Below are positions 18,582 to 28,730 of a stretch of 64,000 bases of DNA, piece by piece. The position numbers and the translations under genes were made by a program. Each line of letters starts with the position of its first letter. Positions within the stretch are counted from its first letter, which is position 1. Source of the stretch: Pedobacter sp. MR2016-24 (GTDB taxonomy: Bacteria > Bacteroidota > Bacteroidia > Sphingobacteriales > Sphingobacteriaceae); assembly GCF_026239655.1 (NCBI RefSeq), contig NZ_JAPIVO010000002.1, forward strand, positions 1 through 64,000, read 5' to 3'. The notes beneath the pieces are model-generated. The model was given only the letters and a program-made list of their open reading frames with translations. It did no database searches and was not told where the DNA came from.

Positions 18582-20516
18582 TTACTTAGCTTTGTTTTTG
18601 CTTTCTTCGCCTTCCATTTGCTCTTTCAATTGTGCAAGAACACCTAGATCACCAAGAGTTGATTTCTCAACAGAATCTTTAACTTTTTTAACTGCATTGC
18701 TTGAAGCTTTAGCGTCTTTTTTCTTAGTCGCCCTTTCTTCAGCAGCAACCTCAGCTTTAGCCTCTTCCCAGATACGGGCATGAGAAACAACGATACGTTT
18801 AGCATCTTTGTTAAACTCTATGATTCTGAAATCATTAGTTTCTTCAGCTTTGATAGTTGAACCATCTTCTTTAGCCATGTGTTTAGTTGGAACGAATCCT
18901 TCTACACCATATGGTAAAGCAATAACAGCACCTTTATCAGTTACTTTAACAACAGTTCCCTGGTGGATTGAATCTAACGTGAAGATAGTTTCAAAAGTAT
19001 CCCAAGGGTTTTCTTCTAATTGTTTATGACCTAAGCTTAATTTACGGCTATCAACGTCTAATTCTAAAACAACTACGTCTAATGTATCACCAACTTTAGT
19101 GAATTCGTTAGGGTGGTTAACTTTTTTAGACCATGAAAGATCAGAGATATGGATTAATCCATCAATACCTTCTTCAATTTCCACGAATACACCGAAGTTA
19201 GTCATGTTTTTAACTACAGCAGTATGTTTGCTTCCGATAGGATATCTTTCAGCAACATTTTGCCATGGATCCTGAGTTAATTGCTTAATACCTAAGCTCA
19301 TTTTGCGTTCGTCTCTGTCTAAAGTTAATACTTCAGCTTCGATTTCATCGCTAACTTTCAGGAATTCCTGTGGACTGCGTAAGTTTTGTGACCAGGACAT
19401 TTCTGATACGTGAATTAAACCTTCAACACCAGGAATGATTTCTAAGAATGCTCCGTAATCAGCTACAGTTACGATTTTACCTTTAACTTTAGATCCAACA
19501 ACAAGGTTAGTATCTAAACTTTCCCAAGGGTGTGGAGTTAATTGTTTCAATCCTAATGCAATACGTTTTTTCTCATCATCAAAGTCAAGAACAACAACAT
19601 TGATTTTCTCATCTAAGCTCAATACTTCTTTTGGATGCTCTATGCGGCCCCAAGAAATATCAGTAATGTGAAGTAAACCATCTACACCACCTAAATCGAT
19701 GAATACACCGAAGTCAGTAATGTTTTTAACAGTTCCTTCTAATACCTGACCTTTTTCAAGTTTAGATACGATCTCAACTTTTTGACTTTCTAAATCGTCT
19801 TCGATTAAGATTTTGTGCGATACTACAACGTTTTTAAATTCGTGGTTGATTTTCACAACTTTGAATTCCATTGTTTTACCTACATAAACATCGTAATCAC
19901 GGATCGGCTTGATGTCAATTTGTGATCCAGGTAAGAATGCTTCAACACCCATGATGTCAACGATAAGACCACCTTTGGTACGGCTTTTAACAAATCCGTT
20001 GATGATTCTGTCGTTATCAAGAGCTTCGTTGATAGACTCCCATGATCTTTGAGTTTTAGCTCTTTTACGAGATAAAATCAACTGACCATTTGCATCTTCA
20101 GGCGCCTCAACGAATACATCAACTGTATCGCCGATCTTCAAATCAGGAGTATCACGGAACTCAGAAGTAGATACTAAACCGTCAGATTTAAATCCTACGT
20201 TTAATACAACATCTTTGTTGTTGATTGAAACAACAATACCGCTAATAATTTCACCTTGGTTGATTTGATTGAAAGTATCGGTATACATGTCTTCAAACTT
20301 TTTACGGTCTTCGTCAGTGTAATTTCCGAATGCTTTGTCGTCTGCATCCCAGTCAAAATCTTGATCTGGTGTTGCTAATGATGATTTGATCTGTTCGATC
20401 GACAATGAATCTGCTTCAGATTCAATCGTTTCTTTTTCAGTCAGACGGGCGTCTGCACCTTGTAATTCGGCTTTTTTAGCCAATAATTCTTTTTCTGCTA
20501 CTTGTTTTTTTGCCAT
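18582..20516 (-). CDS. rpsA: 30S ribosomal protein S1
   Basis: RNA-binding ribosomal protein that helps mRNA docking. After an acidic ~80-residue N-terminal extension, S1 RNA-binding repeats run in tandem from about residue 85 to 590. The signature DFGVFIDLGGVDGLLHITDISWG is repeated in variants such as NFGVFVEIEEGIDGLIHISDL. A Lys-rich tail ends the protein. The length of 644 residues is usual for Bacteroidota. The gene follows cmk, the common cmk-rpsA order, but has its own promoter and terminators on each side. Confidence 0.96.
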   Translation of the reverse strand: MAKKQVAEKELLAKKAELQGADARLTEKETIESEADSLSIEQIKSSLATPDQDFDWDADDKAFGNYTDEDRKKFEDMYTDTFNQINQGEIISGIVVSINNKDVVLNVGFKSDGLVSTSEFRDTPDLKIGDTVDVFVEAPEDANGQLILSRKRAKTQRSWESINEALDNDRIINGFVKSRTKGGLIVDIMGVEAFLPGSQIDIKPIRDYDVYVGKTMEFKVVKINHEFKNVVVSHKILIEDDLESQKVEIVSKLEKGQVLEGTVKNITDFGVFIDLGGVDGLLHITDISWGRIEHPKEVLSLDEKINVVVLDFDDEKKRIALGLKQLTPHPWESLDTNLVVGSKVKGKIVTVADYGAFLEIIPGVEGLIHVSEMSWSQNLRSPQEFLKVSDEIEAEVLTLDRDERKMSLGIKQLTQDPWQNVAERYPIGSKHTAVVKNMTNFGVFVEIEEGIDGLIHISDLSWSKKVNHPNEFTKVGDTLDVVVLELDVDSRKLSLGHKQLEENPWDTFETIFTLDSIHQGTVVKVTDKGAVIALPYGVEGFVPTKHMAKEDGSTIKAEETNDFRIIEFNKDAKRIVVSHARIWEEAKAEVAAEERATKKKDAKASSNAVKKVKDSVEKSTLGDLGVLAQLKEQMEGEESKNKAK

Positions 20517-20551
20517 TAATCATTTAATCTCCTTTTTCCCTTGAGGGACTG

Positions 20552-20559
20552 CAAAGATA
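20552..20559 (-). promoter_or_regulatory. -7 promoter element of rpsA
   Basis: TATCTTTG on the minus strand, followed by an AAAAAGGAG stretch (around 20528-20537) and the rpsA ATG. The purine-rich site is one of the few Shine-Dalgarno-like sequences in the window. Confidence 0.6.
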
Positions 20560-20633
20560 GAAATTAATATTTTTAATGAAAGAATTTTTTAATAAATGTT
20601 GTTGATTGTGAACAGATTGTGTTAAAACTGTGC

Positions 20634-20673
20634 AATAAAAAGACCGCTGGAAATTTTTAACGGTCTTTTTATT
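20634..20673. terminator. Terminator between cmk and rpsA
   Basis: A 13-bp perfect inverted repeat (20634-20646 with 20661-20673) ending in a T-run, 10 bases after the cmk stop. Confidence 0.8.
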
Positions 20674-20682
20674 GTTTTATGT

Positions 20683-21363
20683 TTATGCAGGCAGATGCGC
20701 TTTTACGCGATCAAGCGCAAATTCAAGCTGCTCTTCCTGGGTGATATCCGTATTGTCAAGTATGATGGCATCTTCTGCCCTTACCAATGGACTTTCCAGT
20801 CTTGTTGTGTCCGCATAATCGCGGTGCGCCAGGTTCTCAAAAACATCCTCCAGAGAGGTTTCAGTATCCCCCTTGCTTTGCAGTTCCTTAAAACGGCGTT
20901 CTGCACGAACCTTCGGATCTGCCGTCATGAAAAACTTCACCGGTGCATCAGGAAATACTGTTGTGCCTATATCACGGCCATCCATTACAATGTTTTTCGA
21001 GTTTCCCATCCGCTGTTGTTGTTTCACCATCTCTGTACGTACAAATTTATGTGCAGAAACTTCGCTTACATTTTGTGAAACCGGCATTTGTCTGATTTCT
21101 TCCGAAACCTCTTCACCATTAAGTGTAATATGTGATTCATAATCTCTGGAATGAAAATTCAGCTCGATATGCTGTAAGCCATCTTTCACTGCAACAGGGT
21201 CGGTCATGTCGATATGGTGACGGATAAAATACAAGGTTACCGCCCTGTACATCGCACCACTGTCAATATAAATGAAACCCAACTTCTTTGCGAGTGCTTT
21301 TGCTAATGTGCTCTTGCCACATGATGAATATCCATCTATAGCTACAACCAGATTTTTTCCCAT
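20683..21363 (-). CDS. cmk: Cytidylate kinase
   Basis: Phosphorylates CMP and dCMP with ATP. The N-terminal P-loop GYSSCGKST spans residues 11-19, IDSGAMYRAVT is the NMP-binding region, and VMDGRDIGTTVFP is the characteristic CMP-kinase motif. The length of 226 residues is normal. The start at 21363 is supported by the -7 element ending seven bases upstream. Confidence 0.95.
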   Translation of the reverse strand: MGKNLVVAIDGYSSCGKSTLAKALAKKLGFIYIDSGAMYRAVTLYFIRHHIDMTDPVAVKDGLQHIELNFHSRDYESHITLNGEEVSEEIRQMPVSQNVSEVSAHKFVRTEMVKQQQRMGNSKNIVMDGRDIGTTVFPDAPVKFFMTADPKVRAERRFKELQSKGDTETSLEDVFENLAHRDYADTTRLESPLVRAEDAIILDNTDITQEEQLEFALDRVKAHLPA

Positions 21364-21370
21364 ATGCGGG

Positions 21371-21378
21371 CAAAGTTA
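21371..21378 (-). promoter_or_regulatory. -7 promoter element of cmk, abutting the arfB promoter
   Basis: TAACTTTG on the minus strand, seven bases from the cmk ATG. CAAA at 21402-21405 (TTTG on this strand) could be a -33 element at rather long spacing. One base separates it from the oppositely directed TATTTTTG of arfB. Confidence 0.55.
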
Positions 21379-21379
21379 C

Positions 21380-21387
21380 TATTTTTG
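21380..21387 (+). promoter_or_regulatory. -7 promoter element of arfB
   Basis: TATTTTTG ends four bases before the arfB ATG at 21392, so the mRNA should be leaderless or nearly so. Confidence 0.5.
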
Positions 21388-21391
21388 TGGA

Positions 21392-21805
21392 ATGATACCT
21401 GACAAAGAAGAAATAGTAAAAAACGTTTTATTTAAGACCTCCAGGAGCGGGGGAAAAGGCGGGCAAAATGTGAATAAGGTATCAAGTAAGGTAGAGCTGA
21501 TTATCAATATTGCAGCAGCAGATTTTCTGACAGAGGAGGAAAAGACTTTACTGGGCGTAAGATTAGCCAATCGTCTGGATCAGGAAGGTAACCTGCATAT
21601 TGTCTCTCAGGAAGACCGTAGTCAGCTCAATAATAAGGAAAAAGCAATAGAAAAGCTGATTGCGCTCCTGAAACTGTCATTGCATGTCGATAAGAAAAGG
21701 AAGCCAACAAAAACTCCCTACTCCGTCATTATGAAAAGAAAAAGCGATAAAAAATCCATCGCTGTTAAAAAGGAAAGCAGAAGGAAACCCGGCATGCACG
21801 ATTAA
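21392..21805 (+). CDS. arfB: Alternative ribosome-rescue factor, peptidyl-tRNA hydrolase ArfB
   Basis: Release-factor-like protein that frees ribosomes stalled without a stop codon. The catalytic GGQ is at residues 23-25 in SRSGGKGGQNVNK. There is no codon-recognition domain, and the C-terminal tail is strongly basic (KRKPTKTPYSVIMKRKSDKK), as needed to enter the empty mRNA channel. The 137-residue length fits ArfB/YaeJ. A longer frame from 21272 would run into cmk and past the promoter, so the ATG at 21392 is used. Confidence 0.92.
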   Translation: MIPDKEEIVKNVLFKTSRSGGKGGQNVNKVSSKVELIINIAAADFLTEEEKTLLGVRLANRLDQEGNLHIVSQEDRSQLNNKEKAIEKLIALLKLSLHVDKKRKPTKTPYSVIMKRKSDKKSIAVKKESRRKPGMHD

Positions 21806-21845
21806 AAAACCAGCAGGTGTATAGCCGTTATAGCGTCTCTTACAA

Positions 21846-22799
21846 TTAATTGAACCTGTAGAACATGCTGATAGATCCCCATTGGTGGGCCCTGGCTGTG
21901 CTTTTTACTTCCTTCGTTTTAAATACCACCCCAAAATCTACCGTAAAGCGCTGTGAACTGTAATCTACTCCCAACTGCTGCGCAAATACCAAAGGCTTCT
22001 GGTCAAATGTAACCGGACTGTTATTGTTAAACATACTACCCTGAATCGTTGCATCATAAGCCGCCAGGTTTAACTGCGGTTTCGCGTAAAAGAAAAATTC
22101 CCTTTTTACCAGCGCTTTGGTTTTTGCATTATTTCCGATCACGGCATTGGTATACGCTGAGTTGAACAGCTGGTTTAAGTTACCCGTTCTGAAAAGTATT
22201 CCGGCACCGGCACCGCTAAAAGTCGTACCGAGGTTTGCATATCCTTCAAATGAGAATTCCACGGCATTATCTGCAGTACGCGTGAGCAGACGTGAATATT
22301 GTGCAGACAGATTCACCGCCAGCTCGTTTCTGATCTGGTAGTCCCATCCCTCTAAATCATAAAAACCGACTACACGATGTAATAACTCCTGCCCGTCTTC
22401 AGCTAATGAATTCGGACCTGTGGTGCCTATTTGTGCCGAAGCTTTTAAAATACTTTCATTGCTGTAAAACCAGTTCATTGCACCTTCAACATACAAATAA
22501 CCTGCAAATGGTCTGTCCTGAAATGCAGGATCAGGTGCATAACCTGAATAAGGATTATACATTTTCTGGCCTGCAGAGATCTCATAAGTTTTTTTTTCCA
22601 GGCCTTCTCTCAGCTTTTGCTGATCCATGGCATGGCGGAAATTGATAAATAAACCATTCGTATAATAACGGTCAGAACCTTGCCCCAGGTAAGAATCGTT
22701 ATCACTTTTAAAGCCGAATTCATTTTTATAAGTCTGCGCATTTAGGAGATAAGAAGAACATAAGAGCAGCGTGAAGATGAATAACCGTTTAGTCGTCAT
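21846..22799 (-). CDS. LpxR-like outer-membrane lipid A deacylase (DUF2219)
   Basis: Signal peptide (about 1-21) followed by a 12-strand-type barrel ending in MFYRFN. Family landmarks of LpxR are visible: NDSYL near the mature N-terminus, DRYYTNGL, the DRPFAGYLY motif, and LLHRVVGFYDLEGWDYQIRNE with the His and Glu of the LpxR active site. LpxR removes the 3'-acyloxyacyl group of lipid A in Salmonella. The substrate here is inferred. It lies behind a perfect hairpin separating it from lon. Confidence 0.85.
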   Translation of the reverse strand: MTTKRLFIFTLLLCSSYLLNAQTYKNEFGFKSDNDSYLGQGSDRYYTNGLFINFRHAMDQQKLREGLEKKTYEISAGQKMYNPYSGYAPDPAFQDRPFAGYLYVEGAMNWFYSNESILKASAQIGTTGPNSLAEDGQELLHRVVGFYDLEGWDYQIRNELAVNLSAQYSRLLTRTADNAVEFSFEGYANLGTTFSGAGAGILFRTGNLNQLFNSAYTNAVIGNNAKTKALVKREFFFYAKPQLNLAAYDATIQGSMFNNNSPVTFDQKPLVFAQQLGVDYSSQRFTVDFGVVFKTKEVKSTARAHQWGSISMFYRFN

Positions 22800-22816
22800 T
22801 GTTTATCAATTAAAAA

Positions 22817-22840
22817 AAAGCTCCGGATATCCGGAGCTTT
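22817..22840. terminator. Perfect palindromic terminator after lon
   Basis: A 24-bp perfect palindrome (arms 22817-22828 and 22829-22840) with GC core and A/T ends, between the lon stop and the lpxR-like start. The mature RNA would need to open the centre for a loop. Confidence 0.7.
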
Positions 22841-22873
22841 AAAGGTATTATTTTAAATAAAATATTTGATCAA

Positions 22874-25345
22874 TTAGTTCGCAACAGCTTTTACTTTAAT
22901 CGTTAGGTCCTGCGGATCTTTCACTTTATCCTTCGTCAGGGCCAGCTCAATTACTTCCTTCATTTCCGTAACGTAGTGGAAGTTCAGGTCCTTGATATAG
23001 CTCTCTTTAATCTCCAGGATATCTTTTCGGTTGGATTTGCATAAAATGATATCTTTTATGTTTGCCCGTTTCGCAGCAAGAATTTTTTCTTTGATTCCAC
23101 CTACCGGCAATACTTTTCCGCGCAGCGTAATTTCACCGGTCATCGCTAAATTAGATTTTACCTTACGTTGCGTAAAAGCTGAAGTCAGCGCAGTCAGCAT
23201 GGTAATACCCGCTGAAGGGCCATCCTTAGGCGTTGCGCCGGCCGGAACGTGTACATGTATATCCCATAGATCAAATAACTGATTGTCAATATCAAACAAT
23301 GCAGCATGTGCACGGAGGTAAGCCAGCGCAATAACTGCAGATTCTTTCATCACATCACCAAGATTTCCGGTTAGTGTTAATTTTCCTTTACCCGGACTCA
23401 GGCTGGCTTCAATAAATAAAATATCGCCACCTACCTGTGTCCATGCCAACCCGGTTACCACACCTGCAACTTCGTTTCCTTCATATAGATCTTTGTCGTA
23501 AATAGGTGCGCCTAAAATACGTTCTACATCTTCGTTATTCAATGTCGGCTCATAAGTCTCTTCCATTGCGATTTTAGTCGCAACCCCGCGTACCAGCGAA
23601 CCTATTTTTTTCTCCAGTCCCCTTACACCAGATTCACGCGTATAGTCTTCAATTACCTTTTCAATCAATCCGTTTTTCAGGTTGATATCCTTTGTTTTGA
23701 TGCCGTGCTGCTCTTTTTGTTTAGGTAAAAGGTATTTTTTAGCGATCTCGATTTTCTCTTCTATCGTGTAACCGTTCACCTCAATAATCTCCATACGGTC
23801 CAGCAAAGCAGGTTGTATAGTGCTTAAAGAGTTTGCTGTAGCGATAAAAAGCACATTCGAAAGATCGTAATCTGCTTCTACATAGTGATCGTTAAATGCA
23901 TTGTTTTGTTCAGGGTCCAGCACTTCCAGCAGGGCAGAAGAAGGGTCGCCCCTGTAATCAGCACCAACCTTATCAATTTCATCCAATACAAATACAGGAT
24001 TTGCTGCACCAGCCTTTTTAATCGACTGAATGATGCGGCCCGGCATGGCACCGATATAAGTTTTTCTGTGTCCGCGGATTTCTGCTTCATCCCTGATGCC
24101 ACCAAGCGCCATACGTACATATTTACGGTTCAGTGCTTTTGCAATGGATTTACCCAGCGATGTTTTACCCACTCCCGGAGGGCCTACCAAACAAATGATC
24201 GGCGCCTTCATATCACGTTTTAGTTTTAGTACAGCAAGATATTCTATGATACGTTGTTTTACCTTTTCTAATCCGAAATGGTCTTTATCCAATACTCTCT
24301 GCGCACGTTTCAGGTCAAAGTTATCCTTCGTGAAATCATTCCATGGCAAGTCCAGCAGTAACTCCAGATAGTTGATCTGTACCGAGTAATCAGGTGCCGC
24401 AGGATTCATACGGCCCAGTTTTTCCAGCTCTTTATTGAAATGTTCCTTTACCTGTAACGACCATTTTTTCTTTTTGGCACGTGTTTCCAGTGCCTCATAT
24501 TCCATGTCGGACGAGTTACCGCCCAGTTCTTCCTGGATAGTCTTTAATTGCTGGTTCAGAAAATAATCCCTTTGCTGTTTATCCAGATCCACACGTACTT
24601 TAGACTGGATCTGGTTTTTTAGTTCCAGCATCTGGAGTTCCAGCGTAAGTAACTCCATTACCATCATGGCCCTTTCCCTGAGGTTGTCCATTTCCAGCAT
24701 CTTTTGTTTGTCCATCACATCTGCATTCATATTAGAAGAGATGAAATTGATTAAGAAAGAAGTGCTTTCGATGTTCTTCAATGCCATTCCCGCTTCACTC
24801 GGGATATTAGGTGATAATTGTATAATCTGAGAAGACATCTCCCTGATCGAAGCAACCAGGGCTTTGAATTCCTTATCAACTTTATGTTTTGCCTCCGTAA
24901 ACTTGCTTACCTTAACTTTGATATAAGGTTCAGACTGTACCTCTTCCAATAAGCTAAAACGCTGTTTACCTTGTATGATTACCGTAGTATTCCCATCAGG
25001 CATCTGCAGCATTTTGATGATATGTGCTACTGTTCCAACTTTATTCAGCTGTTCAAAAGTCGGGTCTTCAATCGATACGTCAAGCTGGGAAACTACACCA
25101 ATGATTTTGTTGCCCTTATAGGCTTCTTTTATCAATTTTATAGATTTATCCCTTCCAACAGTTATCGGGATTACCACACCAGGAAAAAGAACTGTATTCC
25201 TTAAGGGTAAAATAGCTAAGATTTCCGGAGTTTCTTCATTATTCATCTCATCCTCATCGTGTTGCGACATTAGCGGAAAAAATTCTGTATCTTCATTTAT
25301 GATGGGTAGTGCATTGCCAAAATCAAACTGATCTTTTATACTCAT
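22874..25345 (-). CDS. lon: ATP-dependent protease La (Lon)
   Basis: Cytoplasmic AAA+ serine protease removing damaged and regulatory proteins. N-terminal substrate domain (about 40-250, [15 protein letters not shown]), coiled coil, AAA+ module with Walker [10 protein letters not shown] (about 388-396) and Walker [10 protein letters not shown], then the protease domain with the catalytic Ser in [10 protein letters not shown] (about 710) and Lys in [12 protein letters not shown]. The length of 823 residues is full. Its ATG faces the TPR gene across about 270 bases, in which I see no clear TAnnTTTG element or heat-shock site. Confidence 0.96.
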   Translation of the reverse strand: MSIKDQFDFGNALPIINEDTEFFPLMSQHDEDEMNNEETPEILAILPLRNTVLFPGVVIPITVGRDKSIKLIKEAYKGNKIIGVVSQLDVSIEDPTFEQLNKVGTVAHIIKMLQMPDGNTTVIIQGKQRFSLLEEVQSEPYIKVKVSKFTEAKHKVDKEFKALVASIREMSSQIIQLSPNIPSEAGMALKNIESTSFLINFISSNMNADVMDKQKMLEMDNLRERAMMVMELLTLELQMLELKNQIQSKVRVDLDKQQRDYFLNQQLKTIQEELGGNSSDMEYEALETRAKKKKWSLQVKEHFNKELEKLGRMNPAAPDYSVQINYLELLLDLPWNDFTKDNFDLKRAQRVLDKDHFGLEKVKQRIIEYLAVLKLKRDMKAPIICLVGPPGVGKTSLGKSIAKALNRKYVRMALGGIRDEAEIRGHRKTYIGAMPGRIIQSIKKAGAANPVFVLDEIDKVGADYRGDPSSALLEVLDPEQNNAFNDHYVEADYDLSNVLFIATANSLSTIQPALLDRMEIIEVNGYTIEEKIEIAKKYLLPKQKEQHGIKTKDINLKNGLIEKVIEDYTRESGVRGLEKKIGSLVRGVATKIAMEETYEPTLNNEDVERILGAPIYDKDLYEGNEVAGVVTGLAWTQVGGDILFIEASLSPGKGKLTLTGNLGDVMKESAVIALAYLRAHAALFDIDNQLFDLWDIHVHVPAGATPKDGPSAGITMLTALTSAFTQRKVKSNLAMTGEITLRGKVLPVGGIKEKILAAKRANIKDIILCKSNRKDILEIKESYIKDLNFHYVTEMKEVIELALTKDKVKDPQDLTIKVKAVAN

Positions 25346-25614
25346 TAAATAGGCCTTTCTAAGATAAAAAACGACAATGTGACAGTATGCCGTTTATAAA
25401 ATATTAATTATATATATCTGTCTATATTTTCAACTCTTGTGCCAAACAGCTAATATCGTATTTTACTGTTAAAAAGGCAGGGTCTGAAAAAATCTTTGGC
25501 CACTTTATCATATTTTAGGTTTATCAGCGTTAACTTATAATATTTCTAAATCGCAATAACATTATTGTTGATACCTTGGATTTTATATCTTTATTCTTTT
25601 AATAATACAATTTG

Positions 25615-26241
25615 ATGAATTATATTAAACAAACGCTTGTTCTATTATTTGTTATATCTGCCTATTCCGGTTTTGCACAAAGCGGAAGTTATGATAAACT
25701 AGGTATGCAGGCCATGATGCGGGGCGATTATAAAGGAGCTGTTGCCCAGTTGGCAAAAGCAGACACCAAAACTCCCAATAGCCCGAATGTATTGAAAATG
25801 CTTGGGTATTCTTATTTTCAATGCGGCGACTTTGAGAATTCAATTGAGACTTACAGCCGTTTAATTATTTTAAAGCCTTCAGATTACTCTGCTTATTATT
25901 ACAGGGGGAAAGCAAGGCAGAATGTGGCGAACGATCCAAAAGAGTCACTTAACCAGATGAGAGAGAATTTTTATCTTTCCGCAATTAAGGATTTCACCAA
26001 AGCAATTGAGATCAATGGAGAAGAAGATACGCAGCTGTTGCAAAACAGGGGTCTGGCTTATAAAGACTATGCGATTTACAAATCGTACAAGATCAAAAAG
26101 AAAGCAGAAAAAGAAGCTTGTATAGCTTTATTTAACAATTCTATTTCGGACTTTCAAAAAGTATTGGTGGTACAACCCTTGCGTAAGGACATTATCTCAC
26201 TGATTGATTATGTAAAAGCGCAGATTTCGAGCTTGAGATAA
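25615..26241 (+). CDS. Secreted TPR protein of unknown function
   Basis: A 208-residue protein with a signal peptide (ends about residue 22, SGFAQ) and TPR motifs, e.g. VLKMLGYSYFQCGDFENSIETYSRLIILKPSDYSAYYYRGKAR in outline at about 60-105, and AIKDFTKAIEINGEED further on. The ATG at 25615 is used. The frame could also begin one codon earlier at TTG. It is a single gene, divergent from lon and closed by a strong hairpin. A scaffold or chaperone-like role is all the fold suggests. Confidence 0.8.
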   Translation: MNYIKQTLVLLFVISAYSGFAQSGSYDKLGMQAMMRGDYKGAVAQLAKADTKTPNSPNVLKMLGYSYFQCGDFENSIETYSRLIILKPSDYSAYYYRGKARQNVANDPKESLNQMRENFYLSAIKDFTKAIEINGEEDTQLLQNRGLAYKDYAIYKSYKIKKKAEKEACIALFNNSISDFQKVLVVQPLRKDIISLIDYVKAQISSLR

Positions 26242-26251
26242 TACAGGATAT

Positions 26252-26300
26252 TTCATAAAAAAAGCCATTTTCAAAATATGAAAATGGCTTTTTTTATGAA
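26252..26300. terminator. Strong bidirectional terminator
   Basis: A 22-bp perfect stem (26252-26273 with 26279-26300), 5-base loop, A-run on the left and T-run on the right. It serves the TPR gene and the convergent gpmI-lipoprotein operon. Confidence 0.88.
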
Positions 26301-26350
26301 GGTAATTGTGCGTCTGCATAAAATCTCAGGCTAAAGATAAAACCCTCTTA

Positions 26351-26887
26351 TTATTTAATAAATAACCCGGAGATACGGTAATTCTTCTCATTGAGCAATT
26401 TGATATGCTGTGTTTTTTGAATCTCATATAAGCTATCCGGAAAGTAGGACAGCGTGTCATTAGAGGAATAAAGTATATTGGTGGTATTGAGCAGCACTTT
26501 GATGCTTTTTACACGACCATTATGGTGTGTAACCACAAGCGACTTCACAGGAATTTTTTCATCAGACGTACTGTAAATATCTTCATTACTCTTCCTCAAC
26601 ACCTTGAACATGCCTTGCCAGGCCGACTTATTGATATCAGCATCAGAGAAAACAGACAGCTCTTTTGTCCAGTCGCTAATCTTCATTTTCTTGCTTTCTG
26701 CAGCAGCATTGACAATCACCGTCTTCTGAATTTCAGGTTTTCCGGCGTTCAGTCGCTCTGCTTCTTTAGCCATGTAACCCTTAAGGTCAAAATAATGTAC
26801 CGCTGTCAATCCTTTTTCAGCCGGCACTGTAGAATTACAGGCCAAAAAGAGGAGTGACAGCGATAGAAGGAATATTGTTTTCCTCAT
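26351..26887 (-). CDS. Hypothetical lipoprotein
   Basis: A 178-residue protein with a lipoprotein signal (FLAC, Cys at residue 17). I recognise no conserved domain. The mature part mixes polar helices with a C-terminal beta-rich half (VKSLVVTHHNGRVKSIKVLLNTTNILYSSND). Its start overlaps the gpmI stop as TAATG, so it is translationally coupled to gpmI, although a functional link is not evident. Confidence 0.75.
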   Translation of the reverse strand: MRKTIFLLSLSLLFLACNSTVPAEKGLTAVHYFDLKGYMAKEAERLNAGKPEIQKTVIVNAAAESKKMKISDWTKELSVFSDADINKSAWQGMFKVLRKSNEDIYSTSDEKIPVKSLVVTHHNGRVKSIKVLLNTTNILYSSNDTLSYFPDSLYEIQKTQHIKLLNEKNYRISGLFIK

Positions 26888-28407
26888 TAGATTAAATAAT
26901 TTCCGGTCATGATTGCTGGTTTTTCAATTCCCATCAGTTTCAGAATAGTAGGAGCAACGTCACCTAACTTCCCATCTGCAATTGATGTATAATCCGTACC
27001 AACGAGGATACATGGAACAAGATTGGTGGTATGTGCAGTGTTTACTGAACCATCATTGTTTACCATAAATTCTGAGTTACCATGATCAGCAAGAATAATA
27101 AATGCATAACCATTTTCCAGCCCTTTCGTCACTACAGCTTCAGCACATCGGTCTGCAGTTTCAACAGCTTTTACCACTGCTTCAAAAACACCAGTATGGC
27201 CAACCATATCCGGATTCGCAAAATTAAGGCAGATGAAGTCCGCCCAGCCAGTTTCCAGTTCTGCGGTAATCTGATCTGTAATGCCTTGTGCACTCATTTC
27301 AGGTTGTAAATCATAAGTAGCTACCTTTGGTGAAGGGACCATCAGTCTTTTTTCATTTTCAAAAGGCAGCTCTCTGCCACCTGAGAAGAAGAATGTAACG
27401 TGAGGATATTTTTCAGTTTCGGCAATACGAATCTGGTTTTTATGATTTTTCTCTAAGATCTCTCCAAGCGTTTCTGTAAGATCATCTTTTGTGAAGATCA
27501 CTTTTACATTCTCAAAGTTCTCATCATAGGTAGTCATCGTTACATAGTATAAAGGCAACTTGTGCATACCAAATTCAGGGTAATCGTTTTGCGTCAGTGC
27601 CGCAGTAATTTCCCTGCCTCTGTCTGTTCTGTAGTTGAAGCAGATCACTACATCATCGGGCTGGATGGTAGCCACGGGCTTGCCATCATTTTCAGTCACT
27701 ACAATAGGTTTGATAAACTCATCTGTGATACCTTCAGCATATGAGCGTTCAATTGCTGCAATTGGATCTGCGGTATGTTCACCAATGCCATTAGTCATCA
27801 CATCATAAGCTTGCTTAACCCTTTCCCAGCGCGAATCTCTATCCATTGCATAATAACGACCGATTAAGCTTGCTAATTTTCCTGTAGAGGTTTTAAGGTG
27901 CTGATCCAGTTCTTTGATAAATCCCAGACCACCGTTTGGATCTGTATCTCTTCCATCAAGAAAGGCATGTACAAATACATCTTTCAGTCCTTCTTCATTA
28001 GCTGCATCGCATAATCCTTTCAGGTGATTGATATGTGCATGAACACCGCCGTCAGAAACCAGTCCGATAAAATGTACCGCTTTATTATTATTTTTCGCAT
28101 AGCTGAACGCGTCAACTAGTGTCTGATTTGTTTTTATTGAACCATCGCTGATCGCTTTATTGATTCTGCCCAATTCCTGATAAACTACTCTTCCGGCACC
28201 CAGATTCATATGGCCCACTTCAGAGTTTCCCATTTGTCCGATCGGTAGTCCGACAGCTTCACCCGAAGCTTCCAGTTTTGAATTAGGGTATTTTTGAAGC
28301 AGAGAATCAAAAAAAGGAGTGTTTGCTGCGTAAGCAGCATCTGAACTATCTTGTTTTCCGTATCCCCATCCATCAAGAATGAGGAGCATAACTTTCTTAT
28401 TACTCAT
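26887..28407 (-). CDS. gpmI: 2,3-bisphosphoglycerate-independent phosphoglycerate mutase
   Basis: Glycolytic enzyme interconverting 3- and 2-phosphoglycerate through a phosphoserine intermediate with Mn ions. LILDGWGYG carries metal ligand D12, and NSEVGHMNLGAG carries the catalytic S62. The transferase insert and the later HGNSEFM metal site are present. The 506-residue length is standard. It heads a two-gene operon with the lipoprotein gene. Confidence 0.96.
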   Translation of the reverse strand: MSNKKVMLLILDGWGYGKQDSSDAAYAANTPFFDSLLQKYPNSKLEASGEAVGLPIGQMGNSEVGHMNLGAGRVVYQELGRINKAISDGSIKTNQTLVDAFSYAKNNNKAVHFIGLVSDGGVHAHINHLKGLCDAANEEGLKDVFVHAFLDGRDTDPNGGLGFIKELDQHLKTSTGKLASLIGRYYAMDRDSRWERVKQAYDVMTNGIGEHTADPIAAIERSYAEGITDEFIKPIVVTENDGKPVATIQPDDVVICFNYRTDRGREITAALTQNDYPEFGMHKLPLYYVTMTTYDENFENVKVIFTKDDLTETLGEILEKNHKNQIRIAETEKYPHVTFFFSGGRELPFENEKRLMVPSPKVATYDLQPEMSAQGITDQITAELETGWADFICLNFANPDMVGHTGVFEAVVKAVETADRCAEAVVTKGLENGYAFIILADHGNSEFMVNNDGSVNTAHTTNLVPCILVGTDYTSIADGKLGDVAPTILKLMGIEKPAIMTGNYLI

Positions 28408-28489
28408 CAGGAATTAATTGTGTTTCGTTATTATAATTGCTTTCTCAGATATTTTTGCCTTTCGTATTCAGCGCGGCTATATCATTGAA

Positions 28490-28497
28490 CAAAGATA
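28490..28497 (-). promoter_or_regulatory. -7 promoter element of gpmI
   Basis: TATCTTTG on the minus strand, about 82 bases before the gpmI ATG. Confidence 0.45.
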
Positions 28498-28730
28498 AGC
28501 CTATTGGGGTTTTATCTGTAATATAAATATCATTTCTGTAAAGCTAAAGTCAAGGCCTGATGCTTATCCTCCACAGGAAGAGGCATAACCCTTTTATACT
28601 CCAGCATGCAGGTGTTTTAACATGTAATATTATTGCTATTATTAATAATAAGTTTCTTTTATGAGGTTTAAATTTTCGTATGTTTATGGTTATATGATGA
28701 TGTGAAAATAATACAGGAGCTATCTGACAA

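Noticed and set aside
23885..24371. Two overlapping plus-strand frames inside lon
   Set aside because: Antisense shadows of the conserved AAA+ module.
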